IMG/VR virus record: IMGVR_UViG_3300043639_000055
Location: 1 to 38,655 of that record
Origin: a virus
DNA: 38,655 bases
Direction: 5' to 3' (one strand)
Shown: positions 8,839-17,335 of the stretch, one piece after another
Numbering within the stretch: the first letter of the stretch is position 1
How the letters are laid out: each line of letters starts with the position of its first letter
Translations under genes and position numbers: made by a program
Notes under the pieces: generated by a model
What the model was told of the DNA's origin: nothing
What the model saw: the letters and a program-made list of their open reading frames with translations, nothing else
Database searches by the model: none

Positions 8839-10751
8839 CGCCGGAAGAACTGGACCTCAATCAGCCGCCGAAAATCCCGGCTGTCCCGACGGATCCGAAT
8901 CACGCGGCCTCGAAGAAGTATGTGGACGAGCGGCGCGGTGCGCCACCATGGGACGACCTGCCGCTCGCGAACGGAATTGCTGACCCCGGAACGTCGGAGA
9001 AGTACGCACGTGGCGATCACACCCACCCCGGAGGCGGCGGAGCGCAAGGCCCGGCGGGACCAGCTGGTCCGGCTGGTCCTGCTGGTCCTGCTGGCCCTGC
9101 TGGTCCTGCCAGCACTGTTCCGGGGCCGCAGGGGCCGGTCGGCCCGGCGGGGCCGAAAGGCGACAAGGGAGATCAGGGCCTAGCCAGCACCGTCCCCGGT
9201 CCGCAGGGGCCGCAGGGGCCTGTTGGTCCGGTCGGTCCGGCCAGCACTGTGCCGGGTCCGCAGGGACCGCAGGGCCTGCCCGGTGCCGACAGCACGGTGC
9301 CCGGCCCGGAAGGCCCGCCCGGCGCGGACAGCACTGTGCCGGGTCCGCAGGGGCCGCAGGGCGAGATCGGCCCGCAGGGTGTGCAGGGCGTGCAGGGCGA
9401 GGTCGGCCCGCAGGGCGTGCCCGGTGCCGACAGCACGGTGCCGGGGCCGCAGGGTCCGCAGGGCGACATCGGCCCGCAGGGCATTCAGGGCGTGCAGGGT
9501 GTGCCCGGTCCGGCTGGTGCCGACAGCACGGTGCCGGGTCCGATAGGGCCGCAGGGACCGCAGGGCGTTCAGGGCGATCCCGGTGTGGCCGGCGTGCAGG
9601 GTCCGGTCGGCCCGGCTGGTGCCGACAGCACGGTGCCCGGCCCGCAGGGGCCGCAGGGTCCGCAGGGCGTACAGGGGCCGGCCAGCCCGGCGTCGGTCGT
9701 CACGGTCACGCCGGTCGGCAACATCGCGGCGACCAACGTGCAGGCGGCGCTGGCCGAACTGGACAGCGAGAAGGTTGCGAAGGCCGGCGATCTCATGACC
9801 GGCAATCTCGCCATCCAGCCGGTCGGCGGCGTCGTGTCGCTGAACCTGTACGGTGCGGCCAATACCAACGTCGATGTGCTGGGCCTCAAGAATGGACTGA
9901 CCCGCTGGCTCGCGCGGTTCGGCGACTCAGCCCCGGAAAGCGGCGCGAACGCCGGCTCTAATTTCGATATCTACTCGTACGTCGATGACGTGACGGCGGC
10001 TAATCTCAGGTTCAGCATCGACCGCGCGAGCGGGCGGGTCACGACCCACAACGGTCTGACTAACATCGGTGGCCTCACCAACGCTGGTGACGTTTACGTC
10101 TATCGTGACCTGTCGACAGGTGCGCTGTTCTTCGGGTCCGACGGCACCAACTACATCTATCTTGATGGCACGAATTACAGCCTTGTCGGTGGCAAGCTGT
10201 TACTCAGCGAAGGCGATCCGACTGCGCCGCTGCATGCCGCGACCAAGCAGTATGTCGATGGCAAAGGCGGTTTCGAAGCCGGCGTCGTGCTGCCGTTCTA
10301 CATGGCGGCAGCGCCGCTCGGCTGGACCAAGCTGGCGACGCAAAACGACAAGGCGCTGCGCGTCGTCTCTGGCGCAGGCGGTGTCGCTGGCGGCACCAAT
10401 CCGTTCTCGACGGTGTTTGCGCAGACGACGACCGGCAACCACACGATGACGTCGGTTGAATCTGGCACGGTTCAGTCGACCGGCCTCAACGCCATTTACG
10501 CTTACGCAGGCGGCAGCGGCGCGAACTTCACGGCGGTCGCGCAGAACAGCGCGCCGATCTACACTTTGACGGTCGCACAACTGGTCGGCGGCTATGTGGT
10601 GCCCTACACCACCGGCGCATCGTGGGCCTATACGACGTATGATCTTGCGAACGCCAACATCGTCGTGTCGGGCGGCGGTGGCGGCGCACATAACCACCCG
10701 ATGACGATGGCGATTCAATACTGCGATGTAATCCTGTGTCAGAAAAACTGA
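8832..10751 (+). CDS. Tail fibre with collagen-like stalk
   Basis: A 639-residue protein overlapping the J-like gene by 7 bases. Residues 1-70 form an N-terminal attachment region including [11 protein letters not shown]. Residues about 72-286 are Gly-X-Y collagen-like repeats, many in units such as [13 protein letters not shown], predicted to form a triple-helical stalk. Residues 290-475 are a beta-rich shaft with a KQYVDGK segment. The tip (about 478-639) begins [15 protein letters not shown] and ends [18 protein letters not shown], a tail-collar-like receptor-binding end. The tip is paralogous to that of the 11729-13057 fibre. Confidence 0.87.
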   Translation: MLTPEELDLNQPPKIPAVPTDPNHAASKKYVDERRGAPPWDDLPLANGIADPGTSEKYARGDHTHPGGGGAQGPAGPAGPAGPAGPAGPAGPASTVPGPQGPVGPAGPKGDKGDQGLASTVPGPQGPQGPVGPVGPASTVPGPQGPQGLPGADSTVPGPEGPPGADSTVPGPQGPQGEIGPQGVQGVQGEVGPQGVPGADSTVPGPQGPQGDIGPQGIQGVQGVPGPAGADSTVPGPIGPQGPQGVQGDPGVAGVQGPVGPAGADSTVPGPQGPQGPQGVQGPASPASVVTVTPVGNIAATNVQAALAELDSEKVAKAGDLMTGNLAIQPVGGVVSLNLYGAANTNVDVLGLKNGLTRWLARFGDSAPESGANAGSNFDIYSYVDDVTAANLRFSIDRASGRVTTHNGLTNIGGLTNAGDVYVYRDLSTGALFFGSDGTNYIYLDGTNYSLVGGKLLLSEGDPTAPLHAATKQYVDGKGGFEAGVVLPFYMAAAPLGWTKLATQNDKALRVVSGAGGVAGGTNPFSTVFAQTTTGNHTMTSVESGTVQSTGLNAIYAYAGGSGANFTAVAQNSAPIYTLTVAQLVGGYVVPYTTGASWAYTTYDLANANIVVSGGGGGAHNHPMTMAIQYCDVILCQKN

Positions 10752-11719
10752 TGGCAAACATGGACCCACCTCTCTCCGGTCAACCGCCGATGGCGCAGAT
10801 CCCGCTCAACGTGTTGAGCGCGGACGGCTGCGTGCCGGCGGCGGTGGACTATCGTGAGTATTGCTGCCCGCCGCCGCTGTGCGGCAACGATCTCTGCTGC
10901 ACCTTCGTGGCATTCTTCAACCTGCTGCCGTCCGGTCCGTTGTGGGATTACTGGAAGGCGCAGGCGATCAGCTACTTCGAGAGCAACGAGGATCCGGCCG
11001 AGTGTCCACTGATCAACGACCCGGCCTGTCCGTCGCTGGTGCTGCACGCGATCTACACCGTGATGAAATTGCGTCACGTTGTGCACACCGCACTGTGGCC
11101 GGCGCTGCGCGAGAGCAATCCGTACACGGCGGTGACGACACTCGACAACCACCTCGCCGTGCTGCAATGGGAAGACTGGTACAACCAGCACTGCCGCTCG
11201 GTGCTGCTCGGCGAGATCACGCCGTACGAGATCTGGACCGAGTGCGGGCCGCTGTTCTGCCCGCCGGACTTCCCGCCCGAGCTTGAGAACGCGCTGAAGA
11301 AGGCCATCGCTACGGCGTTGACCCGCGCCAACATGGGCGTGATCAAGAACATGTGCGGCATCAACTGGATCATAGAACCGCTCGGCGCTGAGATCCGGCC
11401 GATCTATCCGCCGCCGGTCGCCGTGCCGCCGATCTATCCGCCCTACGACCCGGATAAGCCGTGCGAGACTCACTTCTGCGCCGAGGACATTTCGTTCTCG
11501 ATTTGCTACACGCGCGACTGGCTGGAGGGTGTAGGCTCAGGCGATGTTTGCGAGACTCAGTTGCCGCCGCCGCGCGTTCCCGCGTATTGGGATCGCGGCT
11601 GTGACAAGCCCGCCGGCCTCCCTGAACGAATCTGGCCCGGCGTGCTCGCTGCTGAATGTATCATCCGGTCGATGATGCCGCACAAATGTCCGGCCACGCC
11701 ACTCGTCCGCTGCTGTTGA
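10751..11719 (+). CDS. Baseplate/tail protein, Mu gp48 / YmfQ (DUF2313)-like, cysteine-rich
   Basis: The start at ATG 10751 (TGATG overlap with the fibre stop) gives 322 residues; an in-frame ATG at 10736 would add five. The family mark is the FFNLLPSGPLWDYW segment, like the LLPxGxxW motif of YmfQ/gp48. It has 21 cysteines, including YCCPPPLCGNDLCC and a C-terminal RCC, and Pro-rich linkers near 215-240. In Mu this gene follows gp47 directly; here a collagen fibre gene lies between them. Confidence 0.65.
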   Translation: MANMDPPLSGQPPMAQIPLNVLSADGCVPAAVDYREYCCPPPLCGNDLCCTFVAFFNLLPSGPLWDYWKAQAISYFESNEDPAECPLINDPACPSLVLHAIYTVMKLRHVVHTALWPALRESNPYTAVTTLDNHLAVLQWEDWYNQHCRSVLLGEITPYEIWTECGPLFCPPDFPPELENALKKAIATALTRANMGVIKNMCGINWIIEPLGAEIRPIYPPPVAVPPIYPPYDPDKPCETHFCAEDISFSICYTRDWLEGVGSGDVCETQLPPPRVPAYWDRGCDKPAGLPERIWPGVLAAECIIRSMMPHKCPATPLVRCC

Positions 11720-11728
11720 GGAAATAAC

Positions 11729-13057
11729 ATGGCCACTCCGACAGGCGTTTTTCCAGAAGAAGAAGCGGGCGGCGTACCGATCAGGAATCCTGACGGCACT
11801 CCGACCAACAACCCGGATGTGCAGAACGCCTACGCGCCACCGGCGACGTACGCTTCGTCATGCGTGATGACGGCGCTGCCGACCGATTGTACGGCGCGCA
11901 TCGAAGCGCGCCAGATCAACGCGATTGTCAGCGAACTGGTGGCGTTCGCCGAGTGTCTCGATCCCGATGGGCCGTGGGTCTGCGAGAACCACAACAATCT
12001 CTGCACGTCGTTCAACGTCTGGCTCGCGGCTTTCAGCACCTATCTCGACACGCGCTATGTGAATGTGACGGGAGATACGATGACCGGCGCGTTGATCGTG
12101 CCGGCTCCGGTCAATCCGGGTGACGCCGCCAACAAGCAGTATGTCGACGACAAGATCGCCGCTGCTGAAGGTCTCGACGAGAACAATTTTGTCAACGTCA
12201 TCGGCGACGTGATGACCGGCTCGCTGACCATACGGATGAACTCGCCGCAATTCATCTTGGAGAAAATGTCTTCTGCTCCGGGGGAAGGGGCGATCATCTG
12301 GGGCAGGCTCGCCAATCTCGGCCGCTGGTCCATCGTGATGGTCAATTCCACGGCCGAGACCGGCGTCAACAACACCGGATCGAACTGGGATCTATTCCGC
12401 TACGCCGACAATGGCGGGGTGATTGATTCAGTCCTGCACTTCGACCGTTCGAACGGCAACGGCTCGGTCAAGGATCCGGTCGCGCCGCAGCACATCGCCA
12501 CCAAGGCATATGTCGATGCGGCGGTCGCTGCGGTCGGCGGTGGCGGTGGCACGGTCGTGGAGGCGTTCCCGCCCGGCACCGTGATGATCTTCGCGCAGGC
12601 GGCGGCACCAACGGGATGGGTCAAGTCGCTGACGCACAATGACAAGGCGCTGCGCATCGTCTCCGGCACCACCGGCGGCGCGGCTGGCGGCACCAATGCG
12701 TTCTCGACGGTGATGGCGCAGACCACGACCGGCAACCACAGCGTCACTGCGGGGGAGAGCGGCGCAGGAATCACCATCAACAGCAGCGGATCTGTTTACA
12801 CTTATCCGTCCGGCGGCAGCGGCAACATCAGCCCGTACTGCGCCGACTACTGGTACCCGGTTGGTGTGCTACAAGCTGCGGGGAACGTAGGCTACATGGT
12901 GCCCTACTCCATCGGAGGTGCGATCAGCGCCGCGAACGTCTACTGGGGCAACAACACGCTGGGCGGTGGGTCGACCAACACGTCGAGCACGCCTCATAAT
13001 CATCCAGTCATGATGGGGATCCAGTACGTGGACGTCATCCTAGGAGTCAAAAGCTAA
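11729..13057 (+). CDS. Second tail fibre protein with collar-type tip
   Basis: A 442-residue protein with GAGGAAA 5' of the ATG. Residues 100-155 contain a GDTMTGALIVP and NKQYVDDK segment, repeated in weaker form at about 165-175 (GDVMTGSLTI), typical of phage fibre shafts. The C-terminal part from about residue 280 (PPGTVMIFAQAAAPTGW) to the end is closely similar to the tip of the 8832-10751 fibre, including [28 protein letters not shown] and a closing HNHP. It probably supplies an alternative or additional receptor-binding fibre. Confidence 0.82.
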   Translation: MATPTGVFPEEEAGGVPIRNPDGTPTNNPDVQNAYAPPATYASSCVMTALPTDCTARIEARQINAIVSELVAFAECLDPDGPWVCENHNNLCTSFNVWLAAFSTYLDTRYVNVTGDTMTGALIVPAPVNPGDAANKQYVDDKIAAAEGLDENNFVNVIGDVMTGSLTIRMNSPQFILEKMSSAPGEGAIIWGRLANLGRWSIVMVNSTAETGVNNTGSNWDLFRYADNGGVIDSVLHFDRSNGNGSVKDPVAPQHIATKAYVDAAVAAVGGGGGTVVEAFPPGTVMIFAQAAAPTGWVKSLTHNDKALRIVSGTTGGAAGGTNAFSTVMAQTTTGNHSVTAGESGAGITINSSGSVYTYPSGGSGNISPYCADYWYPVGVLQAAGNVGYMVPYSIGGAISAANVYWGNNTLGGGSTNTSSTPHNHPVMMGIQYVDVILGVKS

Positions 13058-13398
13058 TGGTCCAAATCGCACACGCCAACGAAGGTTTGATGTGTCCGCT
13101 GCACAAGAAGGACATGTCTGAGGTCTGCCACAAGTGTCCGTGGTGGACGCTGATACGCGGCAAGAACCCGCAGAGTGAAGAGATGATCGACCAGTGGCAG
13201 TGCGCCATCGCCATGCTGCCGATGCTGCTGGTCGAGAACGCGCAACAGTCGCGCGGCGTCGGGGCTGCGATGGAGACTTTCCGCAACGACGTCGTTGCCG
13301 GGGTGGCGAAATCTGTTGGCCAAGCCGTCGGCGCAACAATAGGATTGGCAGTACAGCAAGGGGTTTTGATCGATGCGCGCAACACTCATCGTTCCTGA
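13057..13398 (+). CDS. Hypothetical protein, 113 aa, N-terminal Cys/His cluster
   Basis: The start codon overlaps the fibre stop (TAATG). The N-terminal third has C13, H16, C24, H25 and C27 (MCPLHKKDM...VCHKCPW), a possible zinc site. The C-terminal part is a hydrophobic Ala/Val/Gly-rich helix (AAMETFRNDVVAGVAKSV) that could be membrane-associated or part of a bundle. I do not recognise the family. Its place among fibre genes suggests a fibre or baseplate accessory. Confidence 0.6.
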   Translation: MVQIAHANEGLMCPLHKKDMSEVCHKCPWWTLIRGKNPQSEEMIDQWQCAIAMLPMLLVENAQQSRGVGAAMETFRNDVVAGVAKSVGQAVGATIGLAVQQGVLIDARNTHRS

Positions 13399-13924
13399 TA
13401 ATCAGATGAAGATCGATGCCGGCAAGTTCCGGCACGTCGATCTGTCGGTGCTGGCTCATGAGGGCAAGCACGCGGTGCAGTGGTACGACACGTTTGGCGA
13501 GGTCGAGTTCGCCACCGAGTTCGTTGATGCGCCGGTGCTCGACCTTGAGACCAACGAGCCGACCGAGGCGACAATCAAGATGCCGCATCGCAAGCCGAAC
13601 GAGTACATCACTGACTTCGGGCCGTATGAGATGTTCGTCCCGCTCTACGAAGCCGAGGATGCGGCAAAGTCGGCGGAAGAGAAGGCGTTTCAGGACAAGA
13701 TGGAAGCCGACAAGGCGCTGTCTGACGCTGCGATGGCTAAAGCCAACGCCAGAACAGAGGCGTTCAACAAACTCCCCGACGCCGTAAGGAATCACGTGGT
13801 TCAAGAACTGCAAAAGCCGCAGGAAGAAGCTGCGCGACAGGCTGAACGCGCCCGTCGCGAAGCGTGGTCCAGACTGACGCCTGCCCAGCAACAGGCAATC
13901 ATCAACGCCGCCAAAGGAACGTGA
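13373..13924 (+). CDS. Hypothetical tail-fibre-associated protein with coiled coil, 183 aa
   Basis: It overlaps the previous gene by 26 bases. Residues 20-60 carry a LSVLAHEGKHAVQWYDTFGEVEF pattern like the HAVQW and GEVEF signature of small proteins that accompany phage tail fibres. Residues 93-175 are a long charged helix rich in Ala, Glu, Lys and Arg, predicted to be coiled coil. A role in fibre folding or assembly fits the neighbours but is inferred. Confidence 0.6.
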   Translation: MRATLIVPDNQMKIDAGKFRHVDLSVLAHEGKHAVQWYDTFGEVEFATEFVDAPVLDLETNEPTEATIKMPHRKPNEYITDFGPYEMFVPLYEAEDAAKSAEEKAFQDKMEADKALSDAAMAKANARTEAFNKLPDAVRNHVVQELQKPQEEAARQAERARREAWSRLTPAQQQAIINAAKGT

Positions 13925-13927
13925 ACC

Positions 13928-15235
13928 ATGACCGGAATGATGCCCGACAGCGGCGTACCTGCATCTGACGCCAAGAACTCGATCCTCGATCCCAACACCG
14001 TCAACTGCGACGAGCTTTGGTATTCGACGTCGCGGTGTCAGCCGCGATTCGATCCCGCTGCGGCCAACGCTGTCCTCGCCGAACTGATCAACGCGGTCAA
14101 CTGCGCGGGCATTCCGTACGACTGCTCCAAGCTCACCAACCTGTGCGACGCCATCGCGTACACCGTTCAGAACGGTGACTCGTGGTGCGCGCCGCTGACC
14201 AACGGGCCGAACGATTATCTCGGCGCGCTGAACCCGCCGCTGCTGGCGTATCCGACTGCCGATTGCTGCATGGCGATCAAGGTGATTCCGAACGTCAACA
14301 ACGCTGCCGGCGGCACCCGCGTCAACTTCAACAACCTCGGCTGGATCTCCGTCGTGCGCAACGATGGCGAGCCGTTGCAGGCCAACGACTGGACCGCCGG
14401 CATCCCGGTGATGATCATCTACTGCAACGGCCGCTTCGTCAGCATCGGCATGGTCGGCAGTCAGGTGCCGAAGCCGCTGTCGCGCCCGCTCGACCTCTGG
14501 GTCAACAACAGCTTCGGCAGCGACGCCCACGATGGCCTGTCGAACGACCCGGCGCATGCGTTGAACACGTTCCAGCGTGCCATCGACATCGCCTACAGCT
14601 ACCAGCCCGGCCAGTACCCGGTGAACATCCACATCATGAACGGTAGCGGACCGTATGCCGGCGGCATGTCGCCGCAATATGCCGGGCCGTCGCTGCACGT
14701 CATCGGCGAGGGACCGAACACCCGGCTGGTCGATACCCGGTTCTGCTTCCATGTGCAGGGACCGAACAACGCATCGCTCGACAACGTGTCGGTCCAGCAG
14801 ACCGGGCCGCTCGGCGGCGGTGGCACGGTCAGCAGCGGCTCCGGCGCATCGCTCGCCGTCAACCGGATCTACGCGCAGTCCGCTCCCGGTGGCGTGCTGC
14901 AAGCCAGCCGCAACGGCTCGATGGTCATCAACAACTGCACCTACTACGGCAACGCCTACTGCCTGTTTTATCTCAACTTCGGCGGATCGATGGAGTTCAC
15001 CGATCAGCAGCAGACCACGGCGCAGGCGCTCAGCGTCACTGTCGCCACCATGTTCTGCGGCGGAGCGACTGGCGGCATTCCCGGCTCGTGCCCGGCGTGG
15101 ATCGGTCCCGGTCTGGTGACCGGCAGCAAGTACAGCGTCAGCGGCAACGGCGTCATCAACGACCAGACGCCGGGCAAGAACTTCTTCGCCGGCACCGTTG
15201 CCGGCACCACCGCAACTGGCGGGCAGTACATCTAG
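13928..15235 (+). CDS. Tail spike/fibre with predicted beta-helix
   Basis: A 435-residue protein with AAGGAACG before ATG 13928. Residues 1-170 form an N-terminal domain with scattered cysteines. From about residue 190 the pattern LWVNNSFGSDAHDGLSND and NTFQRAIDIA is the usual entry into a right-handed beta-helix (pectin-lyase-like) found in phage spikes and polysaccharide-binding proteins. Short Val/Ile/Asn-rich rungs follow to about 390, and the protein ends GGQYI. It probably binds or cleaves surface polysaccharide; no catalytic residues could be assigned. Confidence 0.75.
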   Translation: MTGMMPDSGVPASDAKNSILDPNTVNCDELWYSTSRCQPRFDPAAANAVLAELINAVNCAGIPYDCSKLTNLCDAIAYTVQNGDSWCAPLTNGPNDYLGALNPPLLAYPTADCCMAIKVIPNVNNAAGGTRVNFNNLGWISVVRNDGEPLQANDWTAGIPVMIIYCNGRFVSIGMVGSQVPKPLSRPLDLWVNNSFGSDAHDGLSNDPAHALNTFQRAIDIAYSYQPGQYPVNIHIMNGSGPYAGGMSPQYAGPSLHVIGEGPNTRLVDTRFCFHVQGPNNASLDNVSVQQTGPLGGGGTVSSGSGASLAVNRIYAQSAPGGVLQASRNGSMVINNCTYYGNAYCLFYLNFGGSMEFTDQQQTTAQALSVTVATMFCGGATGGIPGSCPAWIGPGLVTGSKYSVSGNGVINDQTPGKNFFAGTVAGTTATGGQYI

Positions 15236-15246
15236 GGAGAGAACGA

Positions 15247-15504
15247 ATGGCTGTTACCGAAGCCGACAAGGACGAAGCGTTCCTGCGCATGAGTCAGATG
15301 CCAAGGGCGTTGTGGGAACGCTGGAAGGACGAGAGCTTGAACGGCAAGCGCGAGGTGACGCCTGCGCTGAACCTTGAACTGCTGCTGTTTGCGCTCACCC
15401 GTGATCGCGCCATCAATCCGAATCTCGATGCGTACACGTGGCTGACGCCGGAGAACAAGGAGATGGTTCGGGCCAAGTTTTATCGGGCTGAGCCGACGGA
15501 GTGA
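15247..15504 (+). CDS. Hypothetical protein, 85 aa
   Basis: Start ATG 15247 has AGGGAGAG at 15233-15240. The product is helical and charged (AFLRMSQMPRALWERWKDE ... TWLTPENKEMVRAKF) with no membrane segment. It lies between the spike gene and the lysis genes. Family not recognised. Confidence 0.6.
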   Translation: MAVTEADKDEAFLRMSQMPRALWERWKDESLNGKREVTPALNLELLLFALTRDRAINPNLDAYTWLTPENKEMVRAKFYRAEPTE

Positions 15505-15507
15505 CAG

Positions 15508-15792
15508 GTGCCCGAACTCAAGGGTTGGCTGCGCGAGAATTCAGGACTGGTCTACTTCCTGATCGGGCAGGCGATCTTTGTCGCCGGCCTGACCTTCAGC
15601 GGCTATGGCTACATGGTTCGGCTGGAGGCGCGCGTCGCTACGCTTGAGATTCGCGGCTCGCCGCATCTGGAGAAGATCGACACGCGGCTCACTGTGCTGG
15701 AGGGCGCGACGGCCGACAACAAGCGCAGCATCGAGCGCATCGTGGATGTGATGACCAAGGAACTGCACATCCCGCCAACAAGGGAGAAGTGA
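15508..15792 (+). CDS. One-helix membrane protein before the endolysin
   Basis: A 94-residue protein starting at GTG 15508 with GGAG at 15498-15501. Residues about 13-34 (LVYFLIGQAIFVAGLTFSGYG) form one transmembrane helix. Residues 36-88 are a charged amphipathic coil (RLEARVATLE ... IDTRLTVLE). The membrane-anchor-plus-coiled-coil plan resembles XhlA-type haemolysin/holin-accessory or spanin-like proteins. It lies one base before the amidase gene and so probably serves lysis. Confidence 0.6.
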   Translation: MPELKGWLRENSGLVYFLIGQAIFVAGLTFSGYGYMVRLEARVATLEIRGSPHLEKIDTRLTVLEGATADNKRSIERIVDVMTKELHIPPTREK

Positions 15793-15793
15793 C

Positions 15794-16759
15794 ATGGCCT
15801 TCAATTCAATCGTCGTTTCCAGCGGTCACGGCCTCTATGTGCGCGGAGCCAGCGGAATCATCGACGAGGTCGAGCAGGCCCGGCGCTTCACCGAATCACT
15901 GGCCAAGGAACTGCGCTATCGCGGTGTGGATGTGACCACCTACCACGACGACGTTTCCACCGGGCAGAGCGAGAACCTGAACCGAATTACTGATTTTCAT
16001 AATAGCCGCACCAGAGACCTAGACGTGAGCATCCACCTGAACGCTTACGAGCAGGTTTCCAAGCCGATGGGCGTCGAAGTGCTGTACGTGACGCAGGGAT
16101 CGCTGGCCGGCGAGATCTCGCTGGCGATCTCCAATGCCGGTGACCTGATCAACCGGGGTGCCAAGTACCGGGACGACCTCCATTTTTTAAACTCGACGGT
16201 CGAAAAAGCCGTGCTGCTGGAGCTATGCTTCGTGGACTCGGAAGCCGATGTTGACGCCTATCTGGGCAACTACGACGCTATCGTGGAAGCGGTCGCCGAC
16301 GTGCTCGGCGGGCTTTCCGGTGAGATCGAGGTGCCGCCGCCGGTCCACGAGACCAGCGTCACCGGCAAGATCTCCAGCTTTGGGGGGCCTGACGATGAAG
16401 GCGTCTCGCCTGACGAGGGTCTGGCGTTCATTTATTCTGTCGATGATGCGCCGCAGCTATTCCTTCCTTTCCAGCCTGAAGGGACAACCGGGCTGGCTCG
16501 GCGACTCAATCCTTACGTCCATTATTTCGCGATGCGTTTCGACTATGAAGTGCATCCGAAGGAGACGCTGCTGGAGAAGCTGGGGCTGATCCGAAACCTG
16601 CGCACCGGCGTGGCGCTCAAGGCCATGCCGGCCGACTGGGGCCCGCACGGCGCGACCGACCGGGTCGTTGACGTCTCCCCGTCGCTGATGGACGACCTCG
16701 GCCTCGAAACTGATGATATGGTCGAGGTGGTGTTCCCTTACACGGAGGAAAGCTCATGA
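15794..16759 (+). CDS. Endolysin: N-acetylmuramoyl-L-alanine amidase with C-terminal barrel-like domain
   Basis: A 321-residue protein. Residues 5-172 are an Amidase_3-type fold: SGHG with H12, acidic residues E25/E27, SIHLNA with H81, and LLELCFVDSEAD with E143, matching the zinc ligands and catalytic Glu. Residues about 188-318 form a second domain (KISSFGGPDDEGVSPDEGLAF ... GLETDDMVEVVFP) found in lysis proteins of rhizobial phages and resembling a double-psi beta-barrel. It cleaves peptidoglycan stem peptides from muramic acid. There is no signal peptide, so export should depend on a holin. Confidence 0.85.
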   Translation: MAFNSIVVSSGHGLYVRGASGIIDEVEQARRFTESLAKELRYRGVDVTTYHDDVSTGQSENLNRITDFHNSRTRDLDVSIHLNAYEQVSKPMGVEVLYVTQGSLAGEISLAISNAGDLINRGAKYRDDLHFLNSTVEKAVLLELCFVDSEADVDAYLGNYDAIVEAVADVLGGLSGEIEVPPPVHETSVTGKISSFGGPDDEGVSPDEGLAFIYSVDDAPQLFLPFQPEGTTGLARRLNPYVHYFAMRFDYEVHPKETLLEKLGLIRNLRTGVALKAMPADWGPHGATDRVVDVSPSLMDDLGLETDDMVEVVFPYTEESS

Positions 16760-16872
16760 TCGTCACCGTTTGCAGGCCCGCTTGCGGCAACACGCCCGTC
16801 CCGCTGCCGCCGGGAGCTCCGATCTTTACCCCCACCGCTACGGCTGCACCACCCCCACCCACTCGCAGATAG
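16756..16872 (+). CDS. Short Pro-rich protein, 38 aa
   Basis: Its ATG overlaps the endolysin TGA (ATGA), implying coupled translation. The product has two cysteines (C6, C10) and a Pro/Thr/Ala-rich tail ending PPPPTRR. No membrane helix. It is immediately followed by the holin candidate. Function unknown. Confidence 0.5.
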   Translation: MIVTVCRPACGNTPVPLPPGAPIFTPTATAAPPPPTRR

Positions 16873-16881
16873 GAGGACGTC

Positions 16882-17058
16882 ATGTCGGCCAACATCTGGT
16901 TCTGGATCATCTGGGTTTTCACACTGGTCTTCGGTCTCTGGGGAATGAACCCGTGGCGACCGTCCGGCGCTCCGTGGGCACCGTTCGGCGGCTGGCTGAT
17001 CCTGTTCATCCTGATCGGCATTCTCGGGATCTCGGTGTACGGCTCCCCTATACGCTGA
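16882..17058 (+). CDS. Holin candidate, two-helix membrane protein, 58 aa
   Basis: A strong AGGAGG at 16871-16876 precedes ATG 16882. Residues about 5-21 (IWFWIIWVFTLVFGLWG) and 39-54 (WLILFILIGILGISVY) are two transmembrane helices joined by a Pro/Trp-rich loop. Size and topology fit class II holins. The last position in the lysis group supports this; it could also be an antiholin or an unrelated small membrane protein. Confidence 0.6.
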   Translation: MSANIWFWIIWVFTLVFGLWGMNPWRPSGAPWAPFGGWLILFILIGILGISVYGSPIR

Positions 17059-17124
17059 GCGGCGGTCGCGGGTGGAATCGCTGCCACCGATGCCGCCGCC
17101 GCCGAAGCCGATTTGCAAAGGCTG

Positions 17125-17153
17125 TTGACGCCTGACGCAGTCGTGCCTACGAT
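17125..17153 (+). promoter_or_regulatory. Sigma-70-like promoter candidate
   Basis: TTGACG at 17125-17130, a 17-base spacer, and TACGAT at 17148-17153. Transcription would start near 17160 and meet the terminator at 17199-17232 after about 70 bases. Confidence 0.45.
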
Positions 17154-17157
17154 GACA

Positions 17158-17232
17158 CCAGATCGAAAGCTGTCCATGGCGGTGAATAGGTCTTAAAGAA
17201 AACCCCCGGTCGCGAAAGCGGCCGGGGGTTTT
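17158..17232 (+). ncRNA. Candidate small RNA of about 75 nt
   Basis: Bounded by the promoter-like pair at 17125-17153 and the strong intrinsic terminator at 17199-17232, with no full-length gene between. A 14-codon ORF (ATG 17152, stop 17194-17196) overlaps it but its start would fall in the -10 box, so a non-coding transcript is more likely. Purely inferred from signals. Confidence 0.3.
17199..17232. terminator. Bidirectional intrinsic terminator
   Basis: Stem CCCCCGG-T-CGC with GCG-G-CCGGGGG and GAAA tetraloop at 17214-17217, flanked by AAAA on the left and TTTT on the right. It can end the late + transcript and the - strand transcript of the exported-protein genes. Confidence 0.9.
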
Positions 17233-17236
17233 CGAT

Positions 17237-17335
17237 TCAACGGTTACGCCACTCGTCGAGTGCCCAAGCTATGATCCAGCCGATGAGCGCGGACGCAATA
17301 CACACCGCGATCATCGTGGGCAACCACGATGGCAT
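17237..17335 (-). CDS. Small single-helix membrane protein, 32 aa
   Basis: On the - strand ATG at 17335 abuts the stop of the PEP-CTERM-like gene (TAAATG), and the frame ends at TGA 17237-17239, just before the terminator. The product (MPSWLPTMIAVCIASALIGW...) is one hydrophobic helix followed by a charged end, DEWRNR. Position and hydrophobicity make it a plausible accessory peptide to the exported protein upstream. No family recognised. Confidence 0.5.
   Translation of the reverse strand: MPSWLPTMIAVCIASALIGWIIAWALDEWRNR

Larger units (their letters stand above)
17059..17236. other. Intergenic region between late genes and exported-protein cassette
   Basis: No substantial ORF. It holds a + strand promoter-like pair and a bidirectional terminator (separate entries) and a possible 14-codon ORF at 17152-17196. 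Confidence 0.6.

Noticed and set aside
9040-9690. Apparent tandem DNA repeats that could be a CRISPR array or minisatellite
   Set aside because: They are in-frame Gly-X-Y codon repeats of the collagen-like fibre; units vary and there are no spacers.
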